In this document: piece after piece, positions 1-8,788 of the stretch
Position numbering within the stretch: the first letter of the stretch is position 1
Layout: the number at the start of each line of letters is the position of its first letter
Source of the DNA: Fragilaria radians
Taxonomy: Eukaryota > Bacillariophyta > Fragilariophyceae > Fragilariales > Fragilariaceae
Direction of reading: 5' to 3'
Length of the DNA: 17,521 bases
Assembly (NCBI GenBank): GCA_900642245.1
Contig: CAAAJI010000317.1
Coordinates: 12,577 to 30,097, forward strand
Notes under the pieces: model-generated
Seen by the model: the letters and a program-made list of their open reading frames with translations, nothing else
Database searches by the model: none
Told to the model about the DNA's origin: nothing
Made by a program: the position numbers and the translations under genes

Positions 1-89
1 CAGCATTGGTTAACGGGCAAACAAAATCCTTAGTTCATATCTACGACATATATGGTACAGATGAACAAATCGGGAATCCCGTAACATGA
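1..89 (+). CDS. 3' end of an FG-GAP / beta-propeller protein gene (partial at window edge)
   Basis: The reading frame starts at base 3 and ends at TGA 87-89, giving about 28 codons. It includes QTKSLVHIYD followed by GTDEQ. The same motif, with a few substitutions, ends the plus-strand C-terminal fragment at 11352-11525, which follows a clear FG-GAP repeat. This is therefore the extreme C-terminus of a paralogue that lies mostly outside the window. Relative to the paralogue it has a small insertion just before the stop and ends at this TGA, whereas the paralogue runs about eight codons further. Seen: the shared motif and frame. Inferred: the identity of the missing upstream part. Nothing here can be said about catalysis or ligand. 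Confidence 0.7.
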   Translation, partial: ALVNGQTKSLVHIYDIYGTDEQIGNPVT

Positions 90-107
90 CATTTTTGAAA
101 ATGTCAT
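86..107. repeat. Perfect 10-bp inverted repeat spanning a stop codon
   Basis: Arms 86-95 (ATGACATTTT) and 98-107 (AAAATGTCAT) are perfect reverse complements separated by TG. The TGA stop of the upstream gene lies inside the left arm. The paralogous site near 11499 has lost the symmetry, so it is not conserved in the family. It may be chance in AT-rich DNA. Confidence 0.6.
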
Positions 108-1811
108 AATTTGCATCAAAAATGCTGAAAAGTATGCAAGGCATTTCAGTATGAATCCTGCACTTTGCGAATTCTATAAATCACCATGCTTGTAATTACT
201 TTCCTTCCCAATAATTATCTATTTCCATGCATTTCATATGCCTTCCAAGTTGTAGGTGTGCTCTAGCGTCATCGTTTTTTTCTTGTTGCAACTTACTTTA
301 CAACATATACGACCCGGATTAATGACTTCCATTGCAAGTGGAAAAAATTGCCGTAGCAATTTCAAACTATAATTTACATCAACAATATTTGTATTCGCAT
401 AATACCACTTATCATGTGATTGAAAAGATTAACTAGATGAGATTGAATCTTAGGATTTTATATTTCAGCAAGAAATAGTTTTCCCAAAAGGCTTAACTTG
501 CTTTAACCTCAAGTAAAACCAAAGCATGAGAATGACGAAGACCAATCTTTCGAACTCGATGGTGAAATGATGTGCATTTCTTCCTCCAATTTTTTTTAAC
601 TTCCTTGTCTTTCGTTTGTTTAAATAAGATATAAGACTGAAAACCAAGTATATCAGGAAGCCAGAGAAGAACTATTTTGAAAACATGAAGCATTAAAGAT
701 GCAGCTTTGATTTACAAGTGTAACAGGAACTTTTTAATGCATCAGGGCTAGTACCATGGTACAATAACTTGTATAGAACTTAATCGTTCGGTCGCTTTTC
801 CCAGCAGCAAGTCTCAAACTATTAATGAAGAAAATTACAAAGCGTTTATCATTCCAAATCAAAGAGTGTTTGCTCCTATGGAGGAAAGACTCACTCTCTA
901 GTGAATAACTCTCAAGACAAGTGAATGAATTAGTTACCAAATATAGGAACGGGTCCTCAACATAGTCCTGAAAAGACTAGAGTTATAAAAAAGGGGTTCA
1001 AAAATCCTTGTTTTGTTTGACACTTGTCAAGACTTTCATTATTTTTTTTAATTTCTTGTTCTTGCAGTTATAATTACCTAGCCTGCTTTATAGCATTAAG
1101 CCATGATACTAATATCTCGTATACAATTTTATAGAATACTCCCTTTACTAAAACAAGAAAGACATGACTACGGTGCACTTGGTATTTGCTGTAACATTGC
1201 ATCTACTGGGTTAGCTGCTAAAATTATGGGTTTGAAGCTTAGACAAGTCATTCCACCAAGGATTATAGATTGGCTCAAAAAGACTCATTCTGGCTTTCAC
1301 TTTGAACCCAATTGATACTGTCATGAAGAATATCAAGAAAGCTTACACACCTTTACTAAAATAGATGAATTTTGCTTTCATACAACAAGGATCTTGCACT
1401 ATTTCACATGAGAATAAGTAATCAACAAGGATCTGAGCGTATGTGATCTTAATATTTCTAGAGGTCACTTAATGCCAATTAGCACAAATTGCTCAGAATC
1501 GAAAATGCTGCACTTTGTCTATCAAATAATTAGACACCAACCGTTGTTTGGGGACAAATGAATTGTTTAGAATTAATCGATGGTATCATGTTTGACACGC
1601 GTTTGACTACTGCATGACACGCCTTGCCGCACCATAACATCAAAATTATTCCGATCCCGTTAGGCTTTAGTAAAAATTAGTTGTCTTTGAGCCTGCCGAA
1701 TTATAATCAGTCATAAACCAAGTGTACGTCTCTCGTCTGCGATTCGGACGGAATTTGCAAAGTTTATTTTATTTTATTTGCCACAAAACAAATCGAGCTT
1801 TCCTTAACGAA
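108..1811. other. Non-coding stretch, no supported gene
   Basis: About 1.7 kb of AT-rich sequence. Apart from the shared 3' flank up to about 268, nothing recognisable was found. Short open frames exist, the longest being 1103-1315 on plus (70 codons), preceded by a pyrimidine-rich TTCTTGTTCTTGCAG that resembles a 3' splice site at about 1065. The protein matches no family I recognise and has an in-frame stop just upstream of its ATG, so it is not called. No tRNA-like fold was noticed. Confidence 0.5.
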
Positions 1812-2399
1812 ATGAACGGAGATATAATGCTTTCTTGCGATAAGATTGCACTGGTTGTAGAAAAAGATAATTAGGAAAAGCAGAAGAAAAGTCATTGCAT
1901 CGGAGATGATTATAATTCTTTACTATCTGAACCAATACCAAACTATGCTTTCGATTGCAATACGAGTTCAAATGAAACTATTCTCAATCATACCACATAC
2001 GGGGAATATAGTAGCCATCAACAAAAAAGTGAGCCAGTCTATTTTATTGGGAAAAGGAGAGATTCTGAGATCCAGTTCTATGCTGATACATTGGCAGCGG
2101 AATATAGTGATTATTGTATGTTTCAACGAATCTATGGGCGACAATCGCGTGACGTAGACAGACAAGTATCTCCGCAAACACAATATCAACAAAACTTTGC
2201 CAATGAAGACATGTATGCGAGCTTTAATTCAACATGGATAGATGAAAGCTGTGATCCAGAATCTACGGAACAAACTCAGCACCCTACAATAAGTGGACCA
2301 ATGTTTCAAAAAGAAGAAACAGAGGCATTTTCATCTTGTCCTCTGCCATCTCTACTATCATTGCTAGATTTTGAGCTACAAGGAATTAGGATATCATGA
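1812..2399 (+). pseudogene. Uncharacterised reading frame interrupted by one in-frame TAG
   Basis: From ATG 1812 one frame stays open to TGA 2397-2399 except for TAG at 1872-1874 (codon 21). The 174 sense codons after that TAG form the longest open stretch in the first 4.8 kb. The product is polar and rich in Gln, Ser, Tyr and acidic residues, with a hydrophobic C-terminal patch (PLPSLLSLLDFEL). No known domain, signal peptide or membrane segment is visible. Near the C-terminus another frame gives a short acidic ending (HEEEGIFDFEL, stop 2428-2430), suggesting a second one-base shift near 2385. It could be a recently broken gene, an exon with its splice acceptor near 1870-1880, or a chance ORF. 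A GT..AG intron removing the TAG would be only about 20 bp, so splicing it out is unlikely. Confidence 0.4.
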
Positions 2400-2739
2400 G
2401 GAAGAGGGAATATTTGACTTTGAGTTGTAAAATTATGGAGATATGGTGAGTTTTCTTTTTATACCACTTTATATCAAACACTGACGTTAGTAACAGTGCA
2501 TCATTGTATATACATATTGATTTCACATTGCTGATAAATATAATACCTTACATGAATGTCAATAGAGATTTTCTGATCATTCATATCAATTCAAAATAAT
2601 TTCTGAAAAAAGAAAGAATATACTTCAATTCTGGGGAACCATTGATAGACAATGTAGCAGAATGTTGTCAAGCAGTCTAGTTTAGATCAGGTACTGTATT
2701 GTATAAATATATTTTCCATTTATAGCTCACCAAATTTAT

Positions 2740-2916
2740 TTTATGAATGACTATCATCTATAAACTTGTGGTCATTAGAAAAGTATAAATTACTTGTAAC
2801 GAATCCATAGTTAGATGAGTGAATAAACCAATTTTTTTTTATGAATGACTAAACTTGTGGTCACTAGAAAAGTATAATTTACTTGTATCGAATCCATAGT
2901 TAGATGAGTGAATAAA
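2740..2916. repeat. Tandem duplication of about 80-88 bp (two copies)
   Basis: Copy 1 is 2740-2827 and copy 2 is 2838-2916. Both run from TTTATGAATGACTA to GAGTGAATAAA and share AAACTTGTGGTCA.TAGAAAAG and CGAATCCATAGTTAGATGAG. Copy 2 lacks 9 bp present near the left end of copy 1, and there are only a few substitutions, so the duplication is fairly young. No coding frame runs through it. Confidence 0.85.
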
Positions 2917-3016
2917 AGAATATTATAATTCTAGTATTTTTTACCATGTACTAACGGGAACGGATGTCGCCTTATACCGGTACACGCACACATCCCTTAG
3001 TTTTGTACGTTATTAT

Positions 3017-3132
3017 TTGATTTATGATAAAGATGATATTAATGATAATGTTAATTGTCATGACCATTTGTAATCTTTATGCTATTTTGAGACTCCCGAA
3101 AAATCTTTCATTGAAAATTTAGATTTGAGGTA
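3017..3132 (+). repeat. Dispersed repeat, copy A (partner at 17138-17245)
   Basis: Similarity to 17138-17245 in the same orientation. Shared blocks are TGATTTAT near the left, a GATAAT..TTAATTGTC-like stretch, CTTT.TGCTATTTT.AGA, CCGAAAA, and ATTGAAAATT near the right. Identity is moderate by eye, with small gaps. Neither copy has an obvious ORF, LTR or terminal inverted repeat. It may be a decayed transposon fragment or a piece of duplicated intergenic DNA. Confidence 0.45.
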
Positions 3133-3311
3133 ACGCCTTATTAGTCTAACCCGACATCTTCATTTCTTGCCCTCTGGATTTGTACACTTTGGTGTTTTCA
3201 ATGTATATATATTTTTGATGTTGATAAAGGATTTATAAAAGGAATTCTTTGATAGGGGTGAAAAAATTGAGGCTTTAAGGTTCCTCCAAATTCCTTTCGA
3301 ATAAAGATATT

Positions 3312-3650
3312 ATGTTTTATGGGTCATTGCGATTCGTCTACATGACTAAAAAAGGAGGGAAAGCATTCCGCAAATCAATTATACAAAATATCTGCGTTAA
3401 ATTGTTCTTTCTTCAGAATTTTCATCAATGTCCTGTAAGATTGCTTGTACATAGGGACTTTGTTCAGATGATATGCGATCCTGATCAAGACACAGTGATT
3501 ATGGGATTACAAAGATTCATTTACACCATCAGTATTTTCAACAATCAGGATACTTGTAAAGGCAAATTAGTGAAAAAGGAATCCCCACATGGGGATCTAA
3601 AACTAGTAGCAAGAGTAAGTTCATCAGAAGCACCAACACTATCTAAGTAA
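3312..3650 (+). CDS. Hypothetical protein, 112 codons, weak
   Basis: ATG 3312 to TAA 3648-3650, with an in-frame TAA a few codons upstream, so this ATG is the earliest start. The predicted protein is basic in its N-terminal half (KKGGKAFRKS), then has a Leu/Val/Phe-rich middle and a Ser-rich tail. No family, signal peptide or clear membrane helix is recognised. Its length exceeds most chance frames in this AT-rich DNA but not convincingly. It has no neighbours that suggest a role. It could be a spurious ORF or a decayed gene fragment. Confidence 0.25.
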   Translation: MFYGSLRFVYMTKKGGKAFRKSIIQNICVKLFFLQNFHQCPVRLLVHRDFVQMICDPDQDTVIMGLQRFIYTISIFNNQDTCKGKLVKKESPHGDLKLVARVSSSEAPTLSK

Positions 3651-4796
3651 GCGGCTACATGCATGGTCATATTTTTCTGGAATGTGATTTACCTTAAACG
3701 TTGCGTACAATATGATAGTGCTACCAAATAGAAAGCTTGATTAATGAAGCATCCAATTCACTGTAATGAATTTTGCTCCACGGTGGAATATAGAAATGTC
3801 GCGATGATATATGTTAGCCTATTTTAGATTACTTTTACTCTTTAGTCATGCGTAGTCTTAGCACTTCTCTCATAGGGAGTTTCTTTACCCTTCTCAAGAA
3901 ATATTCGTGAATGCTTGTGAAGAATTAGATCTTGTTCTAAAGCTACTTCCCAACTATTAGATAAGTATCTTCAACTTGTTCATAAGAATAAGGAGGTGGG
4001 CAATACGGATAAGTTAGTTTTGCTTATAAACTCTTTTGTTACTAGATAGCTATTGCCTGTATCAGATCATTATACAGATCATCCTTCTAGATTGGATCCG
4101 GTGCTGGATTGTAAAATGGTACACTAAGCTTAACTAGGACGCCTCCTTTTACCGGTAAATACAAACATCTCTTTATTTAAATATTTTATTCTTAAACGGT
4201 TACTGCTTACAACCTTTTGTGTTACGGATTATCTTCTAGTTCCTTCGGTCAAGGTAGGTCAAAGCTAAGTGCTTCTGGACATTTATTACTTCCCATTGTT
4301 TATGCCTTCTGATTGTATCACGCAGGATATCCAATTGCAGAACAATTCTTATCTCAATTGAAACATCAAAAACCAAACAATAAAATCAAAACTTCACTAG
4401 GAAAATTTGATCACGATAGCAAATCAGGCTCATACATGACCTTTTATGACTTTTTATTCCTTGCAATTTACAATTAGCATGTTTGTTCTTAGTCACAATA
4501 CGTGTCACAATACGTTAGAAGGCAATACAAGTGTGAGGTGCTGAGGGATGGAGTCATCAAGTAAAATGAAGACATTGACACATCTTACTTACTTTCAATT
4601 AGTTGAAGTCCTAGAAATTGTGTTGTAAAAAAAAGAATTGCCTTCATCAGTGAGTGACATTTAACACGCATTGGAAATTGCCTTCATCAGTTTCAAATTG
4701 TTCCAAGGAACATTGGAAACTAAAAGACTTTTCATTGTGCAAAAACAGCATTGAAGGATTTGGTCTACATGATGTTACGCATTGGCATCCCCAAGG
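3651..4796. other. Non-coding stretch
   Basis: About 1.15 kb without a supported gene. The only structure noticed is a 16-bp exact direct repeat, AATTGCCTTCATCAGT, at 4636-4651 and 4676-4691 (40-bp spacing). There is also a loose resemblance of 4140-4180 to 2960-3000 around a TACCGGTA core, too weak to call. A 61-codon open frame at 4654-4839 crosses the start of the Gypsy edge repeat and is treated as chance. Confidence 0.45.
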
Positions 4797-4882
4797 TGTT
4801 TCTGCTATAAGTTGCTATAAGAGTTTATATAAATTGTAAGTTATGATCTGAACGCTACTTTTATCTTAGATCTCTTCACTTG
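4797..4882 (-). repeat. Gypsy-edge direct repeat, left (truncated LTR-like)
   Basis: Matches 7621-7700 in the same orientation. Shared blocks are CTATAAG.TGCT.TAAGAGTTTA, AAATTGTAA.TTATGATCT, GCTACTTT and TCTCTT. The match fades where RNase H coding sequence begins (about 4876-4900). It is interpreted as the remaining part of the 3' LTR after an internal deletion. Confidence 0.55.
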
Positions 4883-5421
4883 CGGATTAGGTTGATGTGG
4901 AGAGTTAAACCACACACAACGCAACAAGTCAATTCATAGACTTCAAAAGTAGCGTGATCTAACAAAATATTCCTCGCAGGTTTCAATGGTAGATAGCAAC
5001 TCACGTTCCGTTGTGGTGTATCTTCTTTGGGCTGCATTAAGCTTACGTGAATAACAGGATATGGGCTTTTATCTTGTGTATTAACTGCGCCCAAATGATG
5101 ATCAGATGCATCAGTGTAAATGTGGAATGGTTTATCAAAATCTGGGTATGCTAGAAGCACCTCCGTTTCAATAACCTTTTTGATATTGTCAAATGCTTGT
5201 TGATGAATTAGGAGCCATTCGAATTTGACATTACTTGATATGAGGCTAGTCGACGGAGTTAGTAACTTACTCCTGCAAAACCACATGTTGCTATAGTAGT
5301 TGACTATGCCGATAAATTGGCGCGGTTCTTTCCTGGTATTTGGAGCCTTAATCTTAAGAATGGCTTACACCAAATTGTACACTGGTTGGATGCATTTTCG
5401 GGTAATCCAGTAACCCAGATA
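4876..5421 (-). pseudogene. Gypsy pol relic: RT thumb/connection and RNase H
   Basis: The minus-strand frame from 5286 has the hallmark start of a Ty3/Gypsy RNase H: Q-Q-A-F-D-N-I-K-K, then LLAYPDF, then IYTDASD followed by LGAV. The catalytic Asp of TDASD is at about codon 59 (5110-5112). Just upstream, 5287-5380 in shifted frames still shows the RT thumb signature (KIKAPNTRKE, FIGIVNYY). Downstream of about 5020 the frame shifts, and a TTTERELL motif is readable in another frame before homology ends. Several frameshifts and the missing C-terminal half mean no active enzyme. Known for the family: RNase H degrades the RNA of the RNA/DNA hybrid. Confidence 0.85.
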
Positions 5422-6199
5422 CTAAATCTGTTCGCCAAAGAACTTTGATTTGGATGTATTGACTCTCATACCAGCAGTTGAGAGCCTTGCTAGTACCATC
5501 TCTGATTTACTCAGGTGATCTGCAAAGGTGTTATTTGTTAGAATCAGCAAATCATCAAGATAGGTTTCACATATTCCAAATCTTGGGTCAGTTTTGACAT
5601 GACGTTTTGGAAGACGTCTGGAGCAATTTTGATGCCCATGGGTAAGCGTCTGTATTTTTATTTTCCCCAAGGAAATATGATGGTACAAAAGCTTTTGGGC
5701 ATCTGCATCCAATACGATATGGTAGTAACCCATGTTTAGATCTAGAGCTGTGACAAAGGTAAATCCTTCCATTGATCTGATCATGTCTCCAATTTTTGGT
5801 ATTGGAAATGGGTGGCGTTGAAGAAATGAATTGTGCTTTCTGAAATCAGAAACAATACTAATATTTCCATTCTTCTTTGCAATTGCAAATGTTGGGGATG
5901 CCCATTCAGAAGTATAATCTTCTGCAAAGACTTCAATGTTCACTAATCTTGCAATTTCCTTGTGCAGTTGCTGCTCCACTGCCTTGGATCCCGGGTTTAT
6001 CAAGTTTAGACTTATGGGAGCCATGCTGAATTCTCTTAACGTTCCATCAAAAATATGTTCACATTTTTGGAGTAATTGGAGTAATTGGTGTTCTTCCTCT
6101 GAATTGAGGTTTTCACAAGTCTTGATGACTACTTCTAAGATTGCAAGTTTATATTCTAATCTAGGATCTTGGTGGAACAAGAAAACTCATCCATAAGAC
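5422..6199 (-). pseudogene. Gypsy pol relic: reverse transcriptase
   Basis: The minus frame of about 252 codons from 6180 contains the N-terminal EWASP..AIAKKNG motif, VSDFR (residues 110-114), PFPIPKI, and ALDLNMGYYHI (145-155) with catalytic Asp147. The catalytic YLDD box is at 207-210, followed by LLIL. Residues 163-206 are out of frame: the expected PWG..Y...LPMG segment is readable in a neighbouring frame, so two compensating indels flank it. A stop also separates it from the short upstream stretch. Known for the family: RNA-dependent DNA polymerase of an LTR element. This copy is inactive because of the frameshifts. Confidence 0.9.
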
Positions 6200-6343
6200 T
6201 CTGAGGATCATTTGATATCAAATGAATCTCAGTAATGACTTTTTGAGAATTCAGAGAGCTTCTGTCTTGCATTGAGATTGTATCATTATCTCATGTAACA
6301 GTTTTATCATTAAAATTAAGTATAATACCTAATTTTCAGTGGT

Positions 6344-6505
6344 TTAATTATGTTTTTTGTTTTTTATAAGATCATTGGAGGAATAAGCTCTAAGAATTAT
6401 GCTGCTACTAGCACCGGTATCGGCCAATACTCTAAGCACATGTTCCTCATGATTGACATTGAGGGTCACCATTAATTTGGTGGTTGGGTGAGAATTTTCA
6501 ACTAG
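6344..6505 (-). pseudogene. Gypsy retropepsin (aspartic protease) fragment
   Basis: A 54-codon open stretch on minus, bounded by TAA on both sides, contains VLADTGASSSII with the DTGAS active-site box at 6407-6421. The preceding KLMVTLNVN strand fits the usual lead-in to the flap region. It lies between gag and reverse transcriptase, as expected for Ty3/Gypsy. The fold is incomplete: the second conserved ILG-type motif is not visible. This is too short for the ordinary open-frame scale and would be missed by length filters. Confidence 0.8.
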
Positions 6506-6636
6506 TTAAATACTAGTTCTACCGATAGTAGGGAGGGGGGGGAATACTCCTCCATTTTGTCACTACTATTTGTCAAATTAATCTCAATTGAGAGTAGGGA
6601 CTCAGCCTTAACTGCTTTTTAAGGGCGTTAATTTCC

Positions 6637-7528
6637 TTAAAAAGAAAGGATAAGGCCTTTTTTCGGAACAGCCTTGGTCCTATGTTGGGCCTTTTTGTGC
6701 TGTTTGACCTTTAAAATTTCTTGACATTCGGCCATACTGTGGTTCGTTCGTGACACTACATTTTTGGTTTTCTGTTAATTTCTAGTACCACCTACACATA
6801 CACCTACACTACTGGTAAGGGAAGTGTTATTTTCTACTGCTACGGTCGGAGCTGGACCGTTTGTGCAGTAAATCTTGTTTAGATTCTCCAGCTGTATCAA
6901 ATATGAAATTGCAGATTCGTAATCCATTTCAAAAATATAAAAGTTGGCGGAAAGCATTGCCTCATGCCAATTAGGAGGTTTGGCCTGATCAAGAATCTCA
7001 ATGATTTCGTCTTGAGTGAGAGTTGTAGAACATTCCTCAGGGAAAAATTGTAGGGAGCGGTTCTGTTCATTGAGCCTTTCTACAAACTGTTGAACCTTAG
7101 TATTGTTTCCCATGAAGAGGCATCTCCTCATGTAATACTGTTGCACCCTAATGGCGCGCCTAGAGATATAGTCTGATCAAATGTCTCTAATTACTAGTTC
7201 TGACAAATCCTGATCTGTTACCACAATGTCTTCACCACCACATCTTTATGAAAGATTATACTCAAAAAGAGAGAGAGCGCATCATTTCAACATTGTGCGT
7301 AGCATCTTAGTTCTATGTGATACATCCTTCAAAGGCATTAACAACTCCAAATCACCGCAACCAATCAAACACCTGATGTACTCCTTTGGGCTTCCGTCTT
7401 TAAAGATGAATGGACTCCTTGGGAAATCAGGTAGCAGGGTTATAGAGGTCAACAAGAAACTCAAATCTGATGGACTCCACCTTGTCAGAATCAACGCCTT
7501 CAGCCTCCAACTTCTTCAACTTGGTCAT
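6637..7528 (-). pseudogene. Gypsy gag relic (capsid with decayed zinc knuckle)
   Basis: Start chosen at ATG 7528 (MTKLKKLE), though the frame is open to ATG 7615. Landmarks in order: IRFEFLVDLY, then a shift near 7430, then FPRSPFIFKDGSPKEYIR and RTMLK, another shift near 7275, ALSLFEYNLS, two in-frame stops (near 7225 and 7180), then RAIRVQQYYMRRCLF and the FVERLNEQN...FFPEE segment. This matches the Retrotrans_gag layout. After TAA 6775 the same frame gives H-x4-C (HSMAEC), the second half of a CCHC knuckle whose first Cys pair is lost. Four or more lesions make it non-functional. Confidence 0.8.
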
Positions 7529-7620
7529 AAAGGGAATGGGGGGGAGGGGAGTTCTTACGCTTGGTTGGAAGAATGTGTTGGGAAAACTTACTAATTGTAC
7601 AAGCAGTAACAACATGAATG

Positions 7621-7763
7621 TGATTGCAATGCTCTAAGCTGCTCTAAGAGTTTACACAAAATTGTAAATTATGATCTAAAAGCTACTTTAAGTCTCTTTC
7701 TAATTGGTTGCAACGAGTCTCCTTGACCACGTAGTCTCTTTAGCTTATGTGCTAGATTCAACA
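7621..7763 (-). repeat. Gypsy-edge direct repeat, right (candidate 5' LTR)
   Basis: The part 7621-7700 matches 4797-4882. Read on minus, a candidate LTR would start TGTTGAATC at 7763 and end GCAATCA at 7621, with canonical TG...CA ends, about 143 bp. Only the inner half is supported by the second copy; the outer half is inferred from the TG terminus alone. The gag start is about 90 bp downstream, leaving room for a leader and primer-binding site, which I could not identify. Confidence 0.45.
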
Positions 7764-8788
7764 CTTAACATTTAGACTTAGTGATCTTAGATTCACGACT
7801 TAGATTCATCAAGTGAATTTTTTTTTGTTACTTAGGAATCTGTAGTAGTTCTCTCTACCGTGTTGATATGACGGTTCTGAGAAGATATTGAATAATCGTC
7901 TTTGGTATCTGACTCTAGCAAGATCACTTTAGAGATCCTCTTCATACCCAAAATCGGTTTTCTCCTTTGTTATCCAATTCTATTAGTTACTTTCATATTT
8001 GCATTAGTATCCAATAATTACTTGGCCCTTTACATTAAAAAAGCGTGGGATTCCTGTAGAAACATAATGACTCAAATCTTTGACTTTATCTACAAATCTT
8101 TTTTTCAAGTGTTCACTTTAAGTTTAACTACCTTTCAGAAGCTTTTCCTTTTATTCATTCACAAGAATTTTGTAACTAAAAATTCTTTTAGCCGTGAGAT
8201 CATCCTCCGCTTCATTGCTTCCAAATTTGATATCAATTACAAGACAAAAACAAATACAAATTTGCAACCATTTTGATCCTGCAATGAAAATAACTCTGTT
8301 GCCAAAAAAACCATGTCCTGTAACTGACGGAACTAGATTTTTTTAAATCTCTTGCATCATTGATATGATTGGGAAAGTTCTTGATACCCAATTCAGATGC
8401 ATATATATGTATATTTATATATAAATTGAAGGAATCAATGAGATGCCCGATATCGTTCATAAAAATACGTAGGCATATCAACAGAGCTAGTCTTATTGAT
8501 GTTAGGAGCAACGTCTGAAACGTGGCATTTTCACATGTTTAAAGACTGCAATAGCAAAGCTAATGCTGATGGAAATGTAGCCATGGTTCAGGCTGAAGCA
8601 AAAGGTTGAATACATCTCATCTTCTTTCTTAGTGAAATGGATAAAGTATTTTGAGCTCGTTACTTCAAACTATAATGATGTAGACTTTTGGATAAACTAG
8701 CAAGTTTTTTTTGTCGCTTCCCCCAGCGCTTCATTTGGCGACAACGCGAGTGGCAACTTATCACTTTGAACAATGACACAGCAATTGA
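7764..8788. other. Non-coding stretch between Gypsy relic and receptor-like gene
   Basis: About 1 kb, AT-rich. Two overlapping open frames, 7902-8276 on plus (TTG start) and 8233-8511 on minus, have low-complexity Phe/Leu/Ile/Lys composition and no recognised motif; they are treated as chance. A TATATA run lies at about 8400-8422. No promoter element for the downstream gene can be named. Confidence 0.45.

Larger units (their letters stand above)
1..268 (+). repeat. Duplicated gene end plus 3' flank, copy A (copy B at 11422-11640)
   Basis: Similarity to 11422-11640 covers the coding end and continues past both stop codons. Shared landmarks beyond the stops are a CTTTGAAAATG-like stretch, a TTCCTTCCCA run, and a final GGT..TGTG/C.CTAGC block. 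Matching flanks show that a genomic segment was duplicated, not only the coding sequence. Both copies have the same orientation, about 11.4 kb apart. Confidence 0.6.
2431..3311. other. Non-coding, AT-rich, carrying two repeats
   Basis: No coding sequence is supported. The stretch contains the tandem duplication at 2740-2916 and the dispersed repeat at 3017-3132, listed separately. The remainder shows only poly-A/T runs. Confidence 0.5.
4797..7763 (-). mobile_element. Degenerate Ty3/Gypsy LTR retrotransposon relic
   Basis: Reading the minus strand from 7763 down to 4797, the order is LTR-like repeat, leader, gag, aspartic protease, reverse transcriptase, RNase H, partial LTR-like repeat. This is the standard order for Ty3/Gypsy through RNase H. 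Integrase, normally after RNase H, is absent. All segments carry stops and frameshifts, so the element is dead. No target-site duplication was found: the 5 bp next to each inferred outer end differ (CAAGG versus CTTAA), so the outer ends are uncertain. The deletion that removed integrase probably also removed the inner part of the left LTR. Confidence 0.85.

Noticed and set aside
1103..1315. 70-codon plus-strand ORF with a splice-acceptor-like run upstream
   Set aside because: No recognisable motif, in-frame stop just upstream of the ATG, and a length within chance for AT-rich DNA.
2940..4200. Possible repeat pair around TACCGGTA cores at about 2980 and 4155
   Set aside because: Similarity is limited to a short core and fades within about 40 bp.
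5936..6196. 86-codon plus-strand ORF
   Set aside because: Antisense shadow of the Gypsy reverse transcriptase.
7226..7594. 122-codon plus-strand ORF
   Set aside because: Antisense to the Gypsy gag, whose family motifs are clear on the minus strand.
7902..8276. 124-codon plus-strand ORF rich in Phe/Leu/Ile/Lys
   Set aside because: No ATG at the start (TTG), low-complexity hydrophobic composition typical of chance frames in AT-rich DNA, no family resemblance.
8233..8511. 92-codon minus-strand ORF overlapping the previous one
   Set aside because: No motif, overlaps a TATATA run, no supporting context.
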